Source of the DNA: Arabidopsis thaliana | Taxonomy: Eukaryota > Streptophyta > Magnoliopsida > Brassicales > Brassicaceae | Direction: 5' to 3' | Assembly (NCBI RefSeq): GCF_000001735.4 | Contig: NC_003071.7 | Coordinates: 10,843,151 to 10,907,150, forward strand | Length of the DNA stretch: 64,000 nt | Translations under genes and position numbers: made by a program | Notes under the pieces: model-generated | Told to the model about the DNA's origin: nothing | What the model saw: the letters and a program-made list of their open reading frames with translations, nothing else | Databases searched by the model: none | In this document: positions 23,920-35,900 of the stretch, in pieces | Position numbering within the stretch: position 1 is the first letter of the stretch | How the letters are laid out: each line of letters begins with the position of its first letter

Positions 23920-26900
23920 TCACTCACCCATGAAACTGTTGCTCATAACCCCAGTGGTGGAAACAAAGGGGTTGATTCGGACCCAAAGTAATGAGAAGAT
24001 GGATGCAAGAAGTGCAGACCAGACAATGACAATGGTCGGAGTCCGGTTCTGTCTGCCCAAAAGACCCTTCAAGAAAGGGTAAAGATGAGCAACAACCCAA
24101 AAAGCAAAAAGGAGCTTTCCCATGAGAGGTCCCCACGATTGGTAGCCACTGTTTATTGCATAGGAGACACCGGCCACAATACCGACAAGGTTGACCAGTA
24201 AGATAGTGGTTGGTGGGATGAGAAGAGACGTCCATTTGAAGACGTAAAGCTCTGCAAAGTCTCCATCTTCATCTGAGGCTTTTGATGTGACTGTGAAGTT
24301 TGTGTCTATCCCTGCAAAAACTTTGAGTAGACCTTGAAACACTGCAAAAAGATGAGCCGATGTTCCACCGATTACCCAAAACTGCTCGTTCCTCCACCAG
24401 TCTTCAAGGGCCACATCACTCCATTTGAGCTCCAAGATTGCTGATGCGTAGATGGATGCAAATAGCAGCATGAAACACAAGCTCGCTAAGTTACTTATCT
24501 GCAAATTAAGGACAAAATGAATATATGTAAAAAATGCATTTTCAAAAAGGTGAGTAGTAAATAGATGAAAAATAGAACTTACCTCTGGTATGATGAACGT
24601 GTTGGTTATGAGGCAAAAAGCTGGAAGCATACAATAGGCGAGGAGCGGGATGGATGTAATTGGATAGACTATGGTATTGATGTAGGCAATTCTCTCCAAA
24701 AGTTTCAACCTCCCATTATAGCCATACCATATAGGGCAATGTCTACTCAGAAGAATCTCGATAGACCCCAAAGCCCATCGAAGAACTTGGTTCAAACGAT
24801 CAGAGAGATTGATGGGTGCGGATCCCTTGAACGCAGGGCGTGAAGGAACACAGTAGATTGATATCCAACCCCTTGCATGCATCTTGAATCCAGTAAGAAT
24901 ATCTTCTGTCACAGAACCGTAGATCCACCCGATCTAAAAGTCCAAAATATGAAAAGATTATCAAATAGAAAACAAAAGAATGGCATTGTTGTTTGGACAG
25001 TCTACTAAAACCTCTGACCTCTTTGCCCCAATCAGTCTTGGCCTCATAACCACAGCTTATGACATGAATCGCCTCCTTGAGAAGAGTCAAGGGGTTGGTT
25101 GTTGATGGAAGACCTCCTTGTTCCATGAAGGTAGCTGCAATAAACACTGGCGACTGGCCAAAACGCTTTTCTAGCCTTTTCTGGGATACTAGAAGAGACA
25201 TCTCATCCTCATAGCCTGCAAGAACAAGAACATTCAGTGAAATTTTCTTTACATGCGCAATAATGTGATCACATAGAGGATGTGACAGCCAGACCTTCAA
25301 CGTCCTCGTCAATGTCTTCCATATTGAAAAGTGGAACGTTGGAGTCACTTCTCTTAATGCTTCTGTTATCTTCATAGTTAGGTATTTTTCTACTCTTTCC
25401 TTTCTTCCTCGAGCCAAAACAGCTCTTTACAATTATATTAGGCTCAAGATCTTCCTCTGTTAGAACAGGATCATACCCATACAAGGCCTGCCTGTTGAAA
25501 CAGCAGCCAGTGCCCACATACACAGGACCTTGTATACCATCTAACCCCTTCAAGTTGATCTGCACAACATAGTACACATCTGAGTTAGCTTAAGTGGACA
25601 AGATATGACCGAGAAGGAAAGTAAAAGACACTGGTTGTTAATAGTAGAGTTAAACTCACATCAAAGAAGACAGTATTCCTGTTGGCGTATCGATCATGCA
25701 AGTCAATACCATCGAAACGTTGTGGAAACTGCACGTAGCAACACTTCTTTCCGATTGCAGGGTCCATCATGAAACACATGGCTTCCTTAATCGCCTTGCT
25801 GTTGTTGAAGTAATGATCACAATCAACGTTCAAAAGATACGCCCCATTAGTAAGAACAGCAGAAACACGAATCTGTCAAAATGTAAGAAATCTAGATCAG
25901 AAGAAATGCATACTCGAAAGTAATAGACTAAGAAATTCCCTAGAGATGTAGTCATGGCAACACAGCTTCTTGTCTAATAACACAATAAACCGCTTCCAAG
26001 CCATTGAACAAAAGAGAGCACAACAGATTTACGAAAGATAAAACGAACCAAGGCATTCATAGCTCCAGCCTTCTTGTGGTGCTGAAATCCAGGACGCTTT
26101 TCACGGGACACATAGATGAGCCTAGGTAGCTCATTTCCATCGGTATCCAGACCTCCACTATGGCCTAAGAAAACCTGAATTGTAACAAAATAATTAGAAT
26201 CAACAAACATTATAGATAAATATTTGCCCATCTAGGAGAATTACTATAAAAGGAAGTGATTATACTAGTGTACCTGAATCATCCCAGGATGGTCTCTAGG
26301 GTTGTTACCAGGCCAGGACGTACCATCCTCCATTGTCCAACCATCTTCAGGAATCTTCTGTGCTTTAGCGACGAGGATATTGATCCTCACTTTAAACTCC
26401 TCATACTCTCTCTGCCAACGTGGGACATAAGAAAATGTGACATTCACTCTTTAGTCTCGTATATATGTCTAATGGATAAAACAAGCAGAAGCTATTTATG
26501 CAATTATAGTAGTCCAAGTGACCTTCATTGCCCGTCTCTCTTTGACAAAAGAAGGTTGGATCTTGTCCTTCAAGTAATCTATCTTCTGGGAAAAATAGAA
26601 CTCAGGAGCTCTAGGTTCAATGTTGAATTTCTTGCAAAAAGGTACCCATTTCTTTGAGAACTCAGCCGTTTCAGAAAGGGCTTCAAAAGTTAGCATAGCT
26701 GAACCGTCATCCGAAACGTAACACGCAACTTTATCCACTGGGTAGTCCACAGCAAGGATTGAGAGAACTGTGTTTGCTGTTACAAGAGGAGGCTCTTTCA
26801 TCGGGTCCACCGTACTAACAAACACATCCACGGGAGCTAGCTGTGATGGTTCACCATCTCGATCGTATCTATAATTAAGGATTAAAACCAAAAAGTCAAA

Positions 26901-28927
26901 TGCAAGTAATGTAAACCAGATGTAGATGATCATCAACTTAGAAAGACCAACCTTAAAGCAAGCCTGTCAAGAAAAGTCTCCCTGTTAATGGGATACCATT
27001 TTGGGAACTGATCAAGAAGCCAAGAAAAGGCAAACCAGATCTCACAAATAACTGAGGTCAACCACAGGGCATATGCATCTTTCACGGGATGAGTTGTACG
27101 ATAATGCAAGAAGACTCCCAAAATGATGAGCCGGAGAACTATCACTATACGATAAGGTGTCATGCGAGCGGATGGGAAATGTACCACACGGCTCATAGGA
27201 AGCCGAGCATCATCAACCCTGTAAGTACAATATCCATCAATAACCACAAAGCAAACGAGTCAGAAGACCATGTAACCTTAACCACAACTCCAAATGCAGA
27301 ACTAAACCAACAAAGCTTTTCTAATCCAATACTTTTAACTTACATTTGGAGTTCGTCACCATTTGACCCTGTCCCTTCAAATTCTCCTCCCTTTCCTTCA
27401 TGGTATTTACCAGTCATATGTATCATATTCTTATCCTGCTTCAGCTTCCAACCTTGGATCCTTTTTTTCCAGTCAACATTCACAAGCCCATAAGAGTTCA
27501 AGTCTTTTGATGGGTCCAAGATTCTTACAGGCACTGCATATTTGTACTCAACATGTGAAAATCACAAGATATACAATATGTTGTGGTCACCGAAGCAAAC
27601 ACACGAAGCAAAAGTTGATAGATACCAGGTAGTTGTGGGTCAATACAAGGAGACAGAGTAGCATTCCTATCCGGCGTAGGAATCTCTCCAGAAACCTATG
27701 TATAGAAATCATCAAGAAAAATTGATGTTGTGAAAGATTTTCATCTTGGAAAATGTCATTATACTAACGTTAGACGATAATTCATATGTTAGCTAGTCCC
27801 TACCGGATGGCCATGAGTAAGAAGAGAAACAGGTAAAGATTCTTCATGTCGAGATGACGAAGAGAACTCTTCAGCGCGATGTGGGAGTCTTGCCTTGTTG
27901 TTTCCCTGGGTATAATCAAACTCATTCTCGATATCATTGACATCATCCTCTTTTTCATCTACTTCAACTCGAGGACTCCCTATACAAAATCAAATGTGTC
28001 AAAAAATGAAAATAAAGAACTGATAATTAATAGAGACCAGCTAGAAGATAATAGCACATAATACTACTGACCATTGTGCCGTCTGAATCTAGCCTTGCAT
28101 TGCGGGCAACACTGAGATCCATCTTTCCTCTCATACTCATAACAAGACTGACACAAAGGAAAACCACATTCATTACAAGCGACAAAGACATTGCCAGTTT
28201 TTGTGAGTCCAACATCGTCACCACAGATCTGACATATCTGACCATTCAGATCTTTCAAGGGTTTTAGCTGCACTTTGACGACAGAATGAGGTTAGCGAGA
28301 CCAAAAAAAACAGAAACAGATCATATTGCAAGAACCATATTTAAATGATTGCTTATCTGAATTTTGGCTACTTTCAAGCATGTTAAAGCTTTTTTGCATT
28401 AAAATAACATTTTAAGAACCTGGTTAAGTTAGATTGTAATGAGTCAATGAGTGTAAAGCTTTAGCAACGATGAAGCAAAACATATTAAAAACCGTAGATC
28501 AAGAACCTATAACTGAAATTCACCAACATTGTCCTAAAGGGATAAAACTAGAAGCCAAAATTGGAACAAAAATGAAAAACAACAACATTTACTCATAGAT
28601 CTAAAACATGAACAAAAGATATAAAAAACTTTAGAGACAAGAACATAACTCTATGCATAGAGATTGAAGTAAACCCAAAAGCAAAAAAAAAAATCTAATT
28701 TTAGCTGACACATTAATTCTCTCAGTAAGTAAAATCACATAGAAAAGTTCAAAACTTTTTAGCTTCCATAAGCCAAGGTTGGCCAAAAAACCAACAAAAC
28801 AAACAGAGATATCTAAATTAACGTTACATCAAACCCTAAAGTCAAAAAGAAAGAGGAAACCAACCCCATCATCGGAATCGTCTCTGTTCCGAACAAACTC
28901 ATATCTCCGGTAAGATCCCGCAACCAT
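23920..28927 (-). CDS. CESA10: cellulose synthase catalytic subunit 10
   Basis: Fourteen exons from the 5' end: 28861-28927, 28072-28272, 27804-27979, 27626-27695, 27344-27533, 26952-27218, 26523-26868, 26274-26411, 26049-26174, 25660-25872, 25295-25559, 25019-25215, 24583-24933 and 23920-24498; about 1,061 aa. Features in order are an N-terminal RING-type zinc finger (CQICGDDV...CCPQCK), an acidic variable region, two TM helices, the cytosolic GT2 domain with DDG, DCD, TED and QVLRW motifs intact, and then six more hydrophobic segments. The enzyme polymerises UDP-glucose to beta-1,4-glucan in plasma-membrane rosettes. The near-identity to CESA1 in the catalytic core marks it as its close paralogue. 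The C terminus ([15 protein letters not shown]) differs from the usual CESA1 tail. A stop codon in frame just upstream fixes the start (MVAGSYRR). Small exon-edge differences from published models are possible around exons 1, 2, 4 and 5. Confidence 0.95.
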
Positions 28928-29790
28928 GCCGGCGTTTTGCTGCAACGCTTAAGCGCTTAAAACGTCTTCGTAATGCACACTCCAAAAGAAAGATCTAACA
29001 CATAACCCTAAAAATTCGCCATCGATTCAAATGCGGAATTTAGAGAGCTCTTTAACTACATTAAGTCTACAACAATCTATATCTACTCTGTCACAGTCTC
29101 ACTTTGTTCTCTTCTCGTAAGTGTCCATTTTATTGTTTACGTTTCCATATATTTTCTTTTCTTGCGAATTAAATGTTCACACGTGGAAGTCGTCGACCGT
29201 TCTAAGTCTCTGTCAGTGGCCATAACGTTTGCCACCATTACCTTAAAATCACACAAACTCATAATTTAACAAAACATGCCAATAAAGGAAAACTATATAG
29301 TAAGATGGAAATATATAAGATACACGTCACACATAGTTTTAATTTTTAGGTTAATACATCAATATATACGAGACTGATGGTTCACCGAACGATTGTGGTA
29401 TTTTTTTTCTAAATTAGAAACTTAGGATGGCTTGCTTGGCTGCATCTAAGATAGAATCAGTCTTTAATAAATAACTAAGTTAGTATCCATGGTTTGCACG
29501 GATTAATTTTTTAATTTGTCTATCAATTTCGCTTATTGATATAATACTAATTTGACTAATATTGTGTTTGTCTGTAAATGTTAATTTATATAATTTACGA
29601 AGTTAAAAGTTTATCAATTTATTATTGGTATCATTTAAATATAGTATCAAAATGAGTTTGTATCGATTGGAGAGACAGTACAAACTGGTTTACATCTACT
29701 TACCTTTGATCACGAGAAAAAAACAATATAAACATATTCATAGATCTTCAAACACTTTAAAAAAAAAAACATTGTGACCATTTAGTTTTT
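28928..29790. other. CESA10 upstream region
   Basis: 5' UTR and promoter of CESA10 on the minus strand, pyrimidine-rich in the first 200 bp, then AT-rich sequence. No ORF. Confidence 0.5.
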
Positions 29791-29799
29791 TCATAGTTA

Positions 29800-30420
29800 A
29801 TACCTCAGTGGCAACAAGAACTTCCATGATGGGTTGCATAGGATACTCATCAATATCATCTTCAATCTTTGGTGCAAGTTGTCTCCTACAGAACGAAAGA
29901 ACGAATTTGTTCCTCCTAATGTTATTCTAACGAAAATACTGCATAAAAATATTTAAGGTGTATACAATTATAGATTTAACAAAAATAATTGTAGTGGCTT
30001 TGATAAAATTATATTCTCGCAAAAGCAGCCAGTGCATCCAACGTTGTATCAACAATGACTTGGAAAACATCAAATGCATTTGAATGGCTAATAGTATTTG
30101 TACGTATATTTTAAATAAACTTCACTCGACAATTTTATATTTTTACAATAATAGAATAGTTGAAAAGAGTATAGTTCAGTTGAGTTACCTTTGTAAAAAT
30201 CGATTTTCGCAAAGCGAATCAAACAAACAACGATACCATCAATAGATTCTTGGCATGCTTGATCAACAATCTCAATAAACTTTACCTAAAGAGTACATGC
30301 CAAACTATTGTCCCTTGAAGGTTCAAAACTATTACAAACACCAGTTGTTATGGAGAATTGCCTCCAAACCTGAAACTACTTAACCTGAATATGCCATGCA
30401 TTCCTTGTAAGACTTGAGAG
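29800..30420 (-). pseudogene. exon-like remnants of an unidentified gene
   Basis: On the minus strand, four short segments read as protein with splice-like borders: EISQVLQGMHGIF then gttaag (near 30400); after ctctttag, KFIEIVDQACQESIDGIV ending FYK then gtaact (about 30189-30290); DVFQVIVDTTLDALAAFA (about 30015-30085); and LAPKIEDDIDEYPMQPIM ending ATE then gtatta (about 29808-29890). They are in consistent orientation but lie in an AT-rich tract with stops between them. I cannot name the protein family. A decayed multi-exon gene fragment, possibly carried by a transposon, is the simplest reading. Confidence 0.35.
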
Positions 30421-30426
30421 ATTTCA

Positions 30427-30460
30427 AGGGGGTGGGGGTGGGGTGGGGTGGGGGGGGGGA
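30427..30460 (+). repeat. G-rich run with quadruplex potential
   Basis: At least five G runs of 4-10 bases separated by single T residues, unlike anything else in this AT-rich window. It satisfies the G3+N1-7 pattern. The antisense strand reads through as a Pro/His-rich frame that is not a gene. Confidence 0.75.
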
Positions 30461-31199
30461 ATGGAAAAGGATTAGCCAACAATATCATTTTACTTCTTTT
30501 TTTTGTTTCGTATGAGGAAGAATATGCAATATTGGTGAATGAATTATGCATATGGGAAAGACGTATTTATAAGAGTAGAATGGCTAGGTCGAAAATATTC
30601 TTTTCGGATTATGTCTTGGGAAAATATTGTCTAAATCACATAAATATAGGGAAATATTAAGATGATTGCTTTAAACTTAGTTTGGCAAATATGGAACATG
30701 TTAAGAAACAGTTTAATGATTCGAGAGATTATTGAACAGAAATATTGAGGAATATTGTTAAAATATTTGATTACTTAGAATTGGGTAGAAGATTTAAATT
30801 CGAATGATATAACACAAGATAATTCAAAAAAGATTGGGAATATTCCTTTTCGACTAAGATTATAAGGTATGATCTGTTCGGATAAAAATAAAATCAACGG
30901 TTAATAATAAAGAAATCAGATAGCCAAGATTAGAACTTAGGGGTTTGATTGCTTTATGATTCAAAAGAGTTTTAGTAACTTAAAATGTCATGTAAAATCT
31001 GTTGTTATTAAATCAAAATATCTTAAAGTATGTTAATGTTTTGTGTTTTTCATTTAAGATTTATAAAAAATAATCTAAAATCTTTATAAATTTGGGATGA
31101 TTGGATTCATACTCTTATAAAGTCACTAAAAGTTTTGTGTTATTCAATTAAAACAAAAAAATTTCTAACTTTTAATGATTTAAATTATTATGTTATTGG
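30461..31199. other. very AT-rich intergenic tract
   Basis: No ORF of substance. Low-complexity AT sequence with short motifs repeated in both orientations, probably old transposon debris without recognisable ends. Confidence 0.4.
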
Positions 31200-31252
31200 T
31201 TCATGACTTTCTACATTTTTCTTCACAAAAGAAAGTTATAGAAAGTCATGAA
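31200..31252. repeat. 14-bp perfect inverted repeat
   Basis: TTCATGACTTTCTA (31200-31213) is matched by its exact inverted complement at 31239-31252 with a 25-nt spacer. It lies within AT-rich debris about 180 bp before the LINE insertion. Confidence 0.7.
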
Positions 31253-31762
31253 AAGTATTATCCAAATAGAGAGATTGTTTGAAAAACTTTACAAGATTAT
31301 GAAAAACTAATCAACAAAAATATAAAAAACTATCTAACAATAGTTTAAAATATTTCTTTTATTTACTTTATAAGATTTGAAGAAAGTCATCAAAATCTCT
31401 TGTAAATTAAAAATCAATAACACTTTCTTAATTAATACACCGGTTCATCATTAATACACACAATTATTACATGAACGATGGCTCTTTCTCTCTCTGAGGG
31501 CGATTTTTTGCCTAACTCACACCGTTTCAATTCTCCTCGCCGGAGCAGTTCTCCGACCATCATAATCTGTCTCTTTTCACGGTTTTATGACGGCGGTTAC
31601 TTTCTGCCAATCAGTTTCCATGGCAGTTATCATTGCCCTTCACTTTCGGAGGGTAACTACCCACACAAACCGCCATGGATACAAACTTATATATACTTCA
31701 ATTCGCTCCTTCTTCTCCCTTTTCTGCAATTCACCATTTCTCAAACACTGTCATCCACAATC

Positions 31763-32956
31763 ATGAGTGACAGACTTCGTAAATCGGTTCAGGATTTGAA
31801 CTTGGGTATTGATGATGAACCGGTGGCTCTAACTTCAGAATTTTGTTCACAGGCTGCATATGTGAACCGTTTCTCCTTGGTGGTAACAACTGTGAATCCA
31901 CGCAAACAGAACCTCCGTGCCTTGATAGGACAAATGCCACGAGTTTGGGGCTTTCCTGATTCGTGCGTCGGGCGGATTATTGACAAAGGCAGAGTTCAAT
32001 TCAAGTTCCAGTCTGAGGAAGCGATGAATCTCGTGCTCCGTCGTGGACCGTGGTCATTCAACGACTGGATGCTTTCGATTCATCGGTGGTATCCAAACCT
32101 TAGCGCGGCTGAAATGAAGATCATTCCTTTTTGGGTACAAATCACCGGTATTCCTCTCCTTTTCCTTACCAATGCAATGGCTAGATGTGTTGGAAATAGA
32201 TTAGGACATGTTGCTGATGTTGACTTTGATGAGAACTCAAACCATACGGGTTTTGTGCGAGTTCGAATCAATTGGAATTTGGATGATCCTTTACGCTTCC
32301 AAAGAAATTTCCAATTTGCTGATGGTGAAAACACTGTGATAAAGTTTCGTTTTGAGCGTTTAAGGAATTTCTGTACCAAATGTGGCTCCCTTAAGCATGA
32401 CATCAAGGTATGCACCCTTTCCTTTGATAATGAAGATCCGGTGGAGACAAGTGATGATGATGATGCTGATGATGATGACGATCATCACGACGACAACAAA
32501 GAACATGACATAAGCGACACTGATACTCTTCAGACAGTGGATCCAGCGACTCTTATTCCCGGCCTTCAATCTTCGCTTTCAAAGGGGAATCAACGCCAGG
32601 TACAAAAACTTTCAGATGGTTATTCGGTTCCATGCGTCATTGAGGACACAGACCTCACAGTTGAAAGACTCCGCTACCTTCACGCCAAACTTGCAGGAGT
32701 TAAAACTGACGCACCGGTTGAGAAAGATCTGCTCCTTGAGTCCTCTGACAATGCACAAAATGAGTTTGTCTTCATGAAGAGAAAGAGGGTTCGATTAGAA
32801 GAAATGTACCAACAGGTGGAAGCTGCAGATGAAATGGGCGTTCTGAGTCAACTTTGCAAGAAAGGAAGAAAGACTGAATCTGCAGGATCGTGTTCGATAC
32901 ATGATGGACGTGACGGAGGCGCGGGGGGCCCGGTACCCCTAAGGGATCCAATATGA
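31763..32956 (+). CDS. LINE ORF1: DUF4283 and CCHC zinc-knuckle nucleic-acid-binding protein
   Basis: 397 aa from ATG 31763 (MSDRLRKSVQDLNLG). The frame is open back to 31478, but the first 95 codons there are Ser/His/Pro-rich and look like 5' UTR, whereas 31763 begins the conserved domain. The DUF4283 region (about residues 20-190 from this start) contains QMPRVWGF and GPWSFNDWML; a zinc knuckle CTKCGSLKHDIKVC (C-X2-C-X4-H-X4-C) follows. After it comes an Asp/His-rich acidic stretch and a variable tail. Plant LINE ORF1 proteins bind element RNA into a ribonucleoprotein. The stop TGA overlaps the ORF2 start in ATGA. Confidence 0.88.
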   Translation: MSDRLRKSVQDLNLGIDDEPVALTSEFCSQAAYVNRFSLVVTTVNPRKQNLRALIGQMPRVWGFPDSCVGRIIDKGRVQFKFQSEEAMNLVLRRGPWSFNDWMLSIHRWYPNLSAAEMKIIPFWVQITGIPLLFLTNAMARCVGNRLGHVADVDFDENSNHTGFVRVRINWNLDDPLRFQRNFQFADGENTVIKFRFERLRNFCTKCGSLKHDIKVCTLSFDNEDPVETSDDDDADDDDDHHDDNKEHDISDTDTLQTVDPATLIPGLQSSLSKGNQRQVQKLSDGYSVPCVIEDTDLTVERLRYLHAKLAGVKTDAPVEKDLLLESSDNAQNEFVFMKRKRVRLEEMYQQVEAADEMGVLSQLCKKGRKTESAGSCSIHDGRDGGAGGPVPLRDPI

Positions 32957-35900
32957 GGATCATCTCATGGAACTGTCAGGGCATCGGTATGCCGCTGACT
33001 CAATCGCGGTTGTTTCGCTTATTCCGTATGTATAACTATGATATTTTATTTTTAGTTGAAACCTTAAACCAGTGTGATAAAGTATGTAAACTAGCATATG
33101 ATTTAGGCTTCCCTAATGTAATAACTCAGCCCCCTAATGGAAGGAGTGGTGGCTTAGCTCTTATGTGGAAAAACAATGTCTCTTTATCCTTGATTTCTCA
33201 GGATGAAAGACTCATTGATTCTCATGTAACATTTAATAATAAGAGCTTCTACTTGTCTTGTGTGTATGGTCACCCTACTCAATCTGAACGTCATCAACTA
33301 TGGCAAACTCTTGAACATATCTCAGATAATCGAAATGCTGAATGGTTGCTAGTGGGTGACTTCAATGAGATACTTTCGAACGCTGAAAAAATTGGTGGTC
33401 CCATGAGAGAGGAATGGACTTTTAGAAATTTCAGAAACATGGTTTCTCATTGTGACATTGAAGATATGAGATCAAAAGGAGATAGATTCAGTTGGGTAGG
33501 GGAAAGACATACACACACAGTCAAATGTTGCCTTGACAGAGTTTTTATTAATTCAGCCTGGACTGCAACATTTCCATATGCTGAAATAGAATTCCTGGAC
33601 TTCACGGGCTCTGACCACAAACCGGTCCTAGTTCACTTCAACGAGTCATTTCCCCGTCGATCAAAGCTTTTCCGTTTTGATAACCGCTTAATTGACATAC
33701 CGACATTCAAACGTATTGTTCAAACAAGCTGGAGGACAAACCGGAATTCACGTTCTACACCTATCACGGAACGGATCAGTAGTTGTCGACAAGCCATGGC
33801 AAGACTGAAACACGCTTCTAATTTAAACTCAGAACAACGAATCAAAAAACTTCAAAGCAGCCTAAACAGAGCAATGGAGAGTACAAGGAGGGTTGACAGA
33901 CAACTAATTCCACAACTTCAAGAGTCACTAGCGAAGGCCTTTAGTGACGAAGAGATTTATTGGAAGCAGAAGAGTCGTAATCAATGGATGAAGGAAGGCG
34001 ATCAAAACACCGGCTATTTTCATGCCTGTACAAAAACAAGATATTCTCAAAATCGAGTGAACACAATCATGGACGATCAAGGAAGGATGTTCACAGGAGA
34101 TAAAGAAATTGGAAACCACGCTCAGGACTTTTTTACAAATATCTTTAGCACCAATGGTATAAAGGTATCACCAATAGACTTTGCGGACTTCAAATCCACA
34201 GTCACTAATACAGTCAATTTAGATCTTACAAAAGAGTTTAGTGACACCGAAATATATGATGCTATCTGCCAAATAGGAGATGATAAAGCCCCAGGGCCTG
34301 ATGGGTTAACAGCAAGATTTTATAAGAATTGTTGGGATATAGTCGGATACGATGTTATATTAGAAGTCAAAAAATTCTTTGAAACATCATTTATGAAACC
34401 CAGCATAAATCATACTAACATATGTATGATTCCAAAAATCACTAACCCTACAACACTCTCCGACTATAGACCTATAGCACTTTGCAATGTTTTATACAAG
34501 GTCATCTCCAAATGCTTAGTGAATCGTTTAAAATCTCATCTAAACTCGATTGTTTCGGATTCTCAAGCTGCTTTTATCCCGGGTCGAATCATTAACGATA
34601 ACGTCATGATAGCACATGAGGTTATGCATTCACTCAAAGTCCGAAAGCGCGTGTCAAAAACATATATGGCAGTGAAAACAGATGTTAGCAAAGCTTATGA
34701 TAGGGTGGAATGGGATTTCCTGGAAACAACAATGCGACTCTTTGGTTTTTGCAACAAATGGATTGGGTGGATTATGGCTGCAGTTAAATCGGTTCACTAC
34801 TCAGTCTTGATTAATGGATCACCACATGGATATATTACACCAACACGGGGTATACGACAAGGAGATCCGTTGTCACCATATTTATTCATCCTATGTGGAG
34901 ATATTCTTAGTCACCTAATAAATGGAAGAGCGTCAAGTGGAGATCTTCGGGGAGTTCGCATTGGCAATGGAGCACCAGCAATAACCCATTTACAATTTGC
35001 AGATGATTCTCTATTTTTCTGCCAAGCCAACGTACGGAATTGCCAGGCTCTAAAGGATGTGTTTGATGTTTATGAATACTATTCGGGACAGAAAATAAAT
35101 GTTCAAAAATCAATGATAACCTTCGGATCGCGGGTCTATGGTTCAACACAATCAAGGCTAAAACAAATTCTGGAAATTCCAAACCAGGGTGGAGGAGGGA
35201 AATACTTGGGCTTACCTGAGCAATTTGGTCGTAAAAAGAAAGAAATGTTCGAATATATAATTGACCGAGTAAAAAAACGAACGTCAACATGGAGTGCACG
35301 TTTCCTCTCGCCAGCAGGAAAAGAGATTATGCTAAAGTCGGTCGCCCTGGCAATGCCCGTCTATGCGATGTCATGCTTCAAATTACCTAAAGGTATAGTT
35401 TCGGAGATTGAATCATTACTTATGAATTTTTGGTGGGAAAAAGCTTCAAACCAGCGTGGAATCCCATGGGTAGCGTGGAAGAGACTCCAATACTCAAAAA
35501 AAGAAGGCGGCCTGGGCTTTCGAGATCTCGCAAAATTTAATGATGCTTTACTTGCCAAGCAAGCATGGCGTCTCATACAATATCCAAACTCCCTGTTTGC
35601 ACGTGTCATGAAAGCCCGGTATTTCAAAGATGTTTCAATTCTTGATGCTAAGGTAAGAAAACAACAATCTTATGGATGGGCATCGCTTTTAGATGGCATT
35701 GCACTTTTAAAAAAAGGAACAAGACATTTGATTGGTGATGGACAGAATATTCGTATCGGATTGGATAATATTGTGGACTCTCATCCTCCTAGACCGTTAA
35801 ATACAGAAGAAACATATAAGGAGATGACAATTAATAACTTGTTCGAACGTAAAGGCTCCTACTACTTCTGGGATGATTCTAAAATTTCTCAATTTGTCGA

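Noticed and set aside
31478..31762. N-terminal extension of LINE ORF1 by 95 codons
   Set aside because: The frame is open but the peptide is not domain-like and the conserved ORF1 domain begins at the ATG at 31763.
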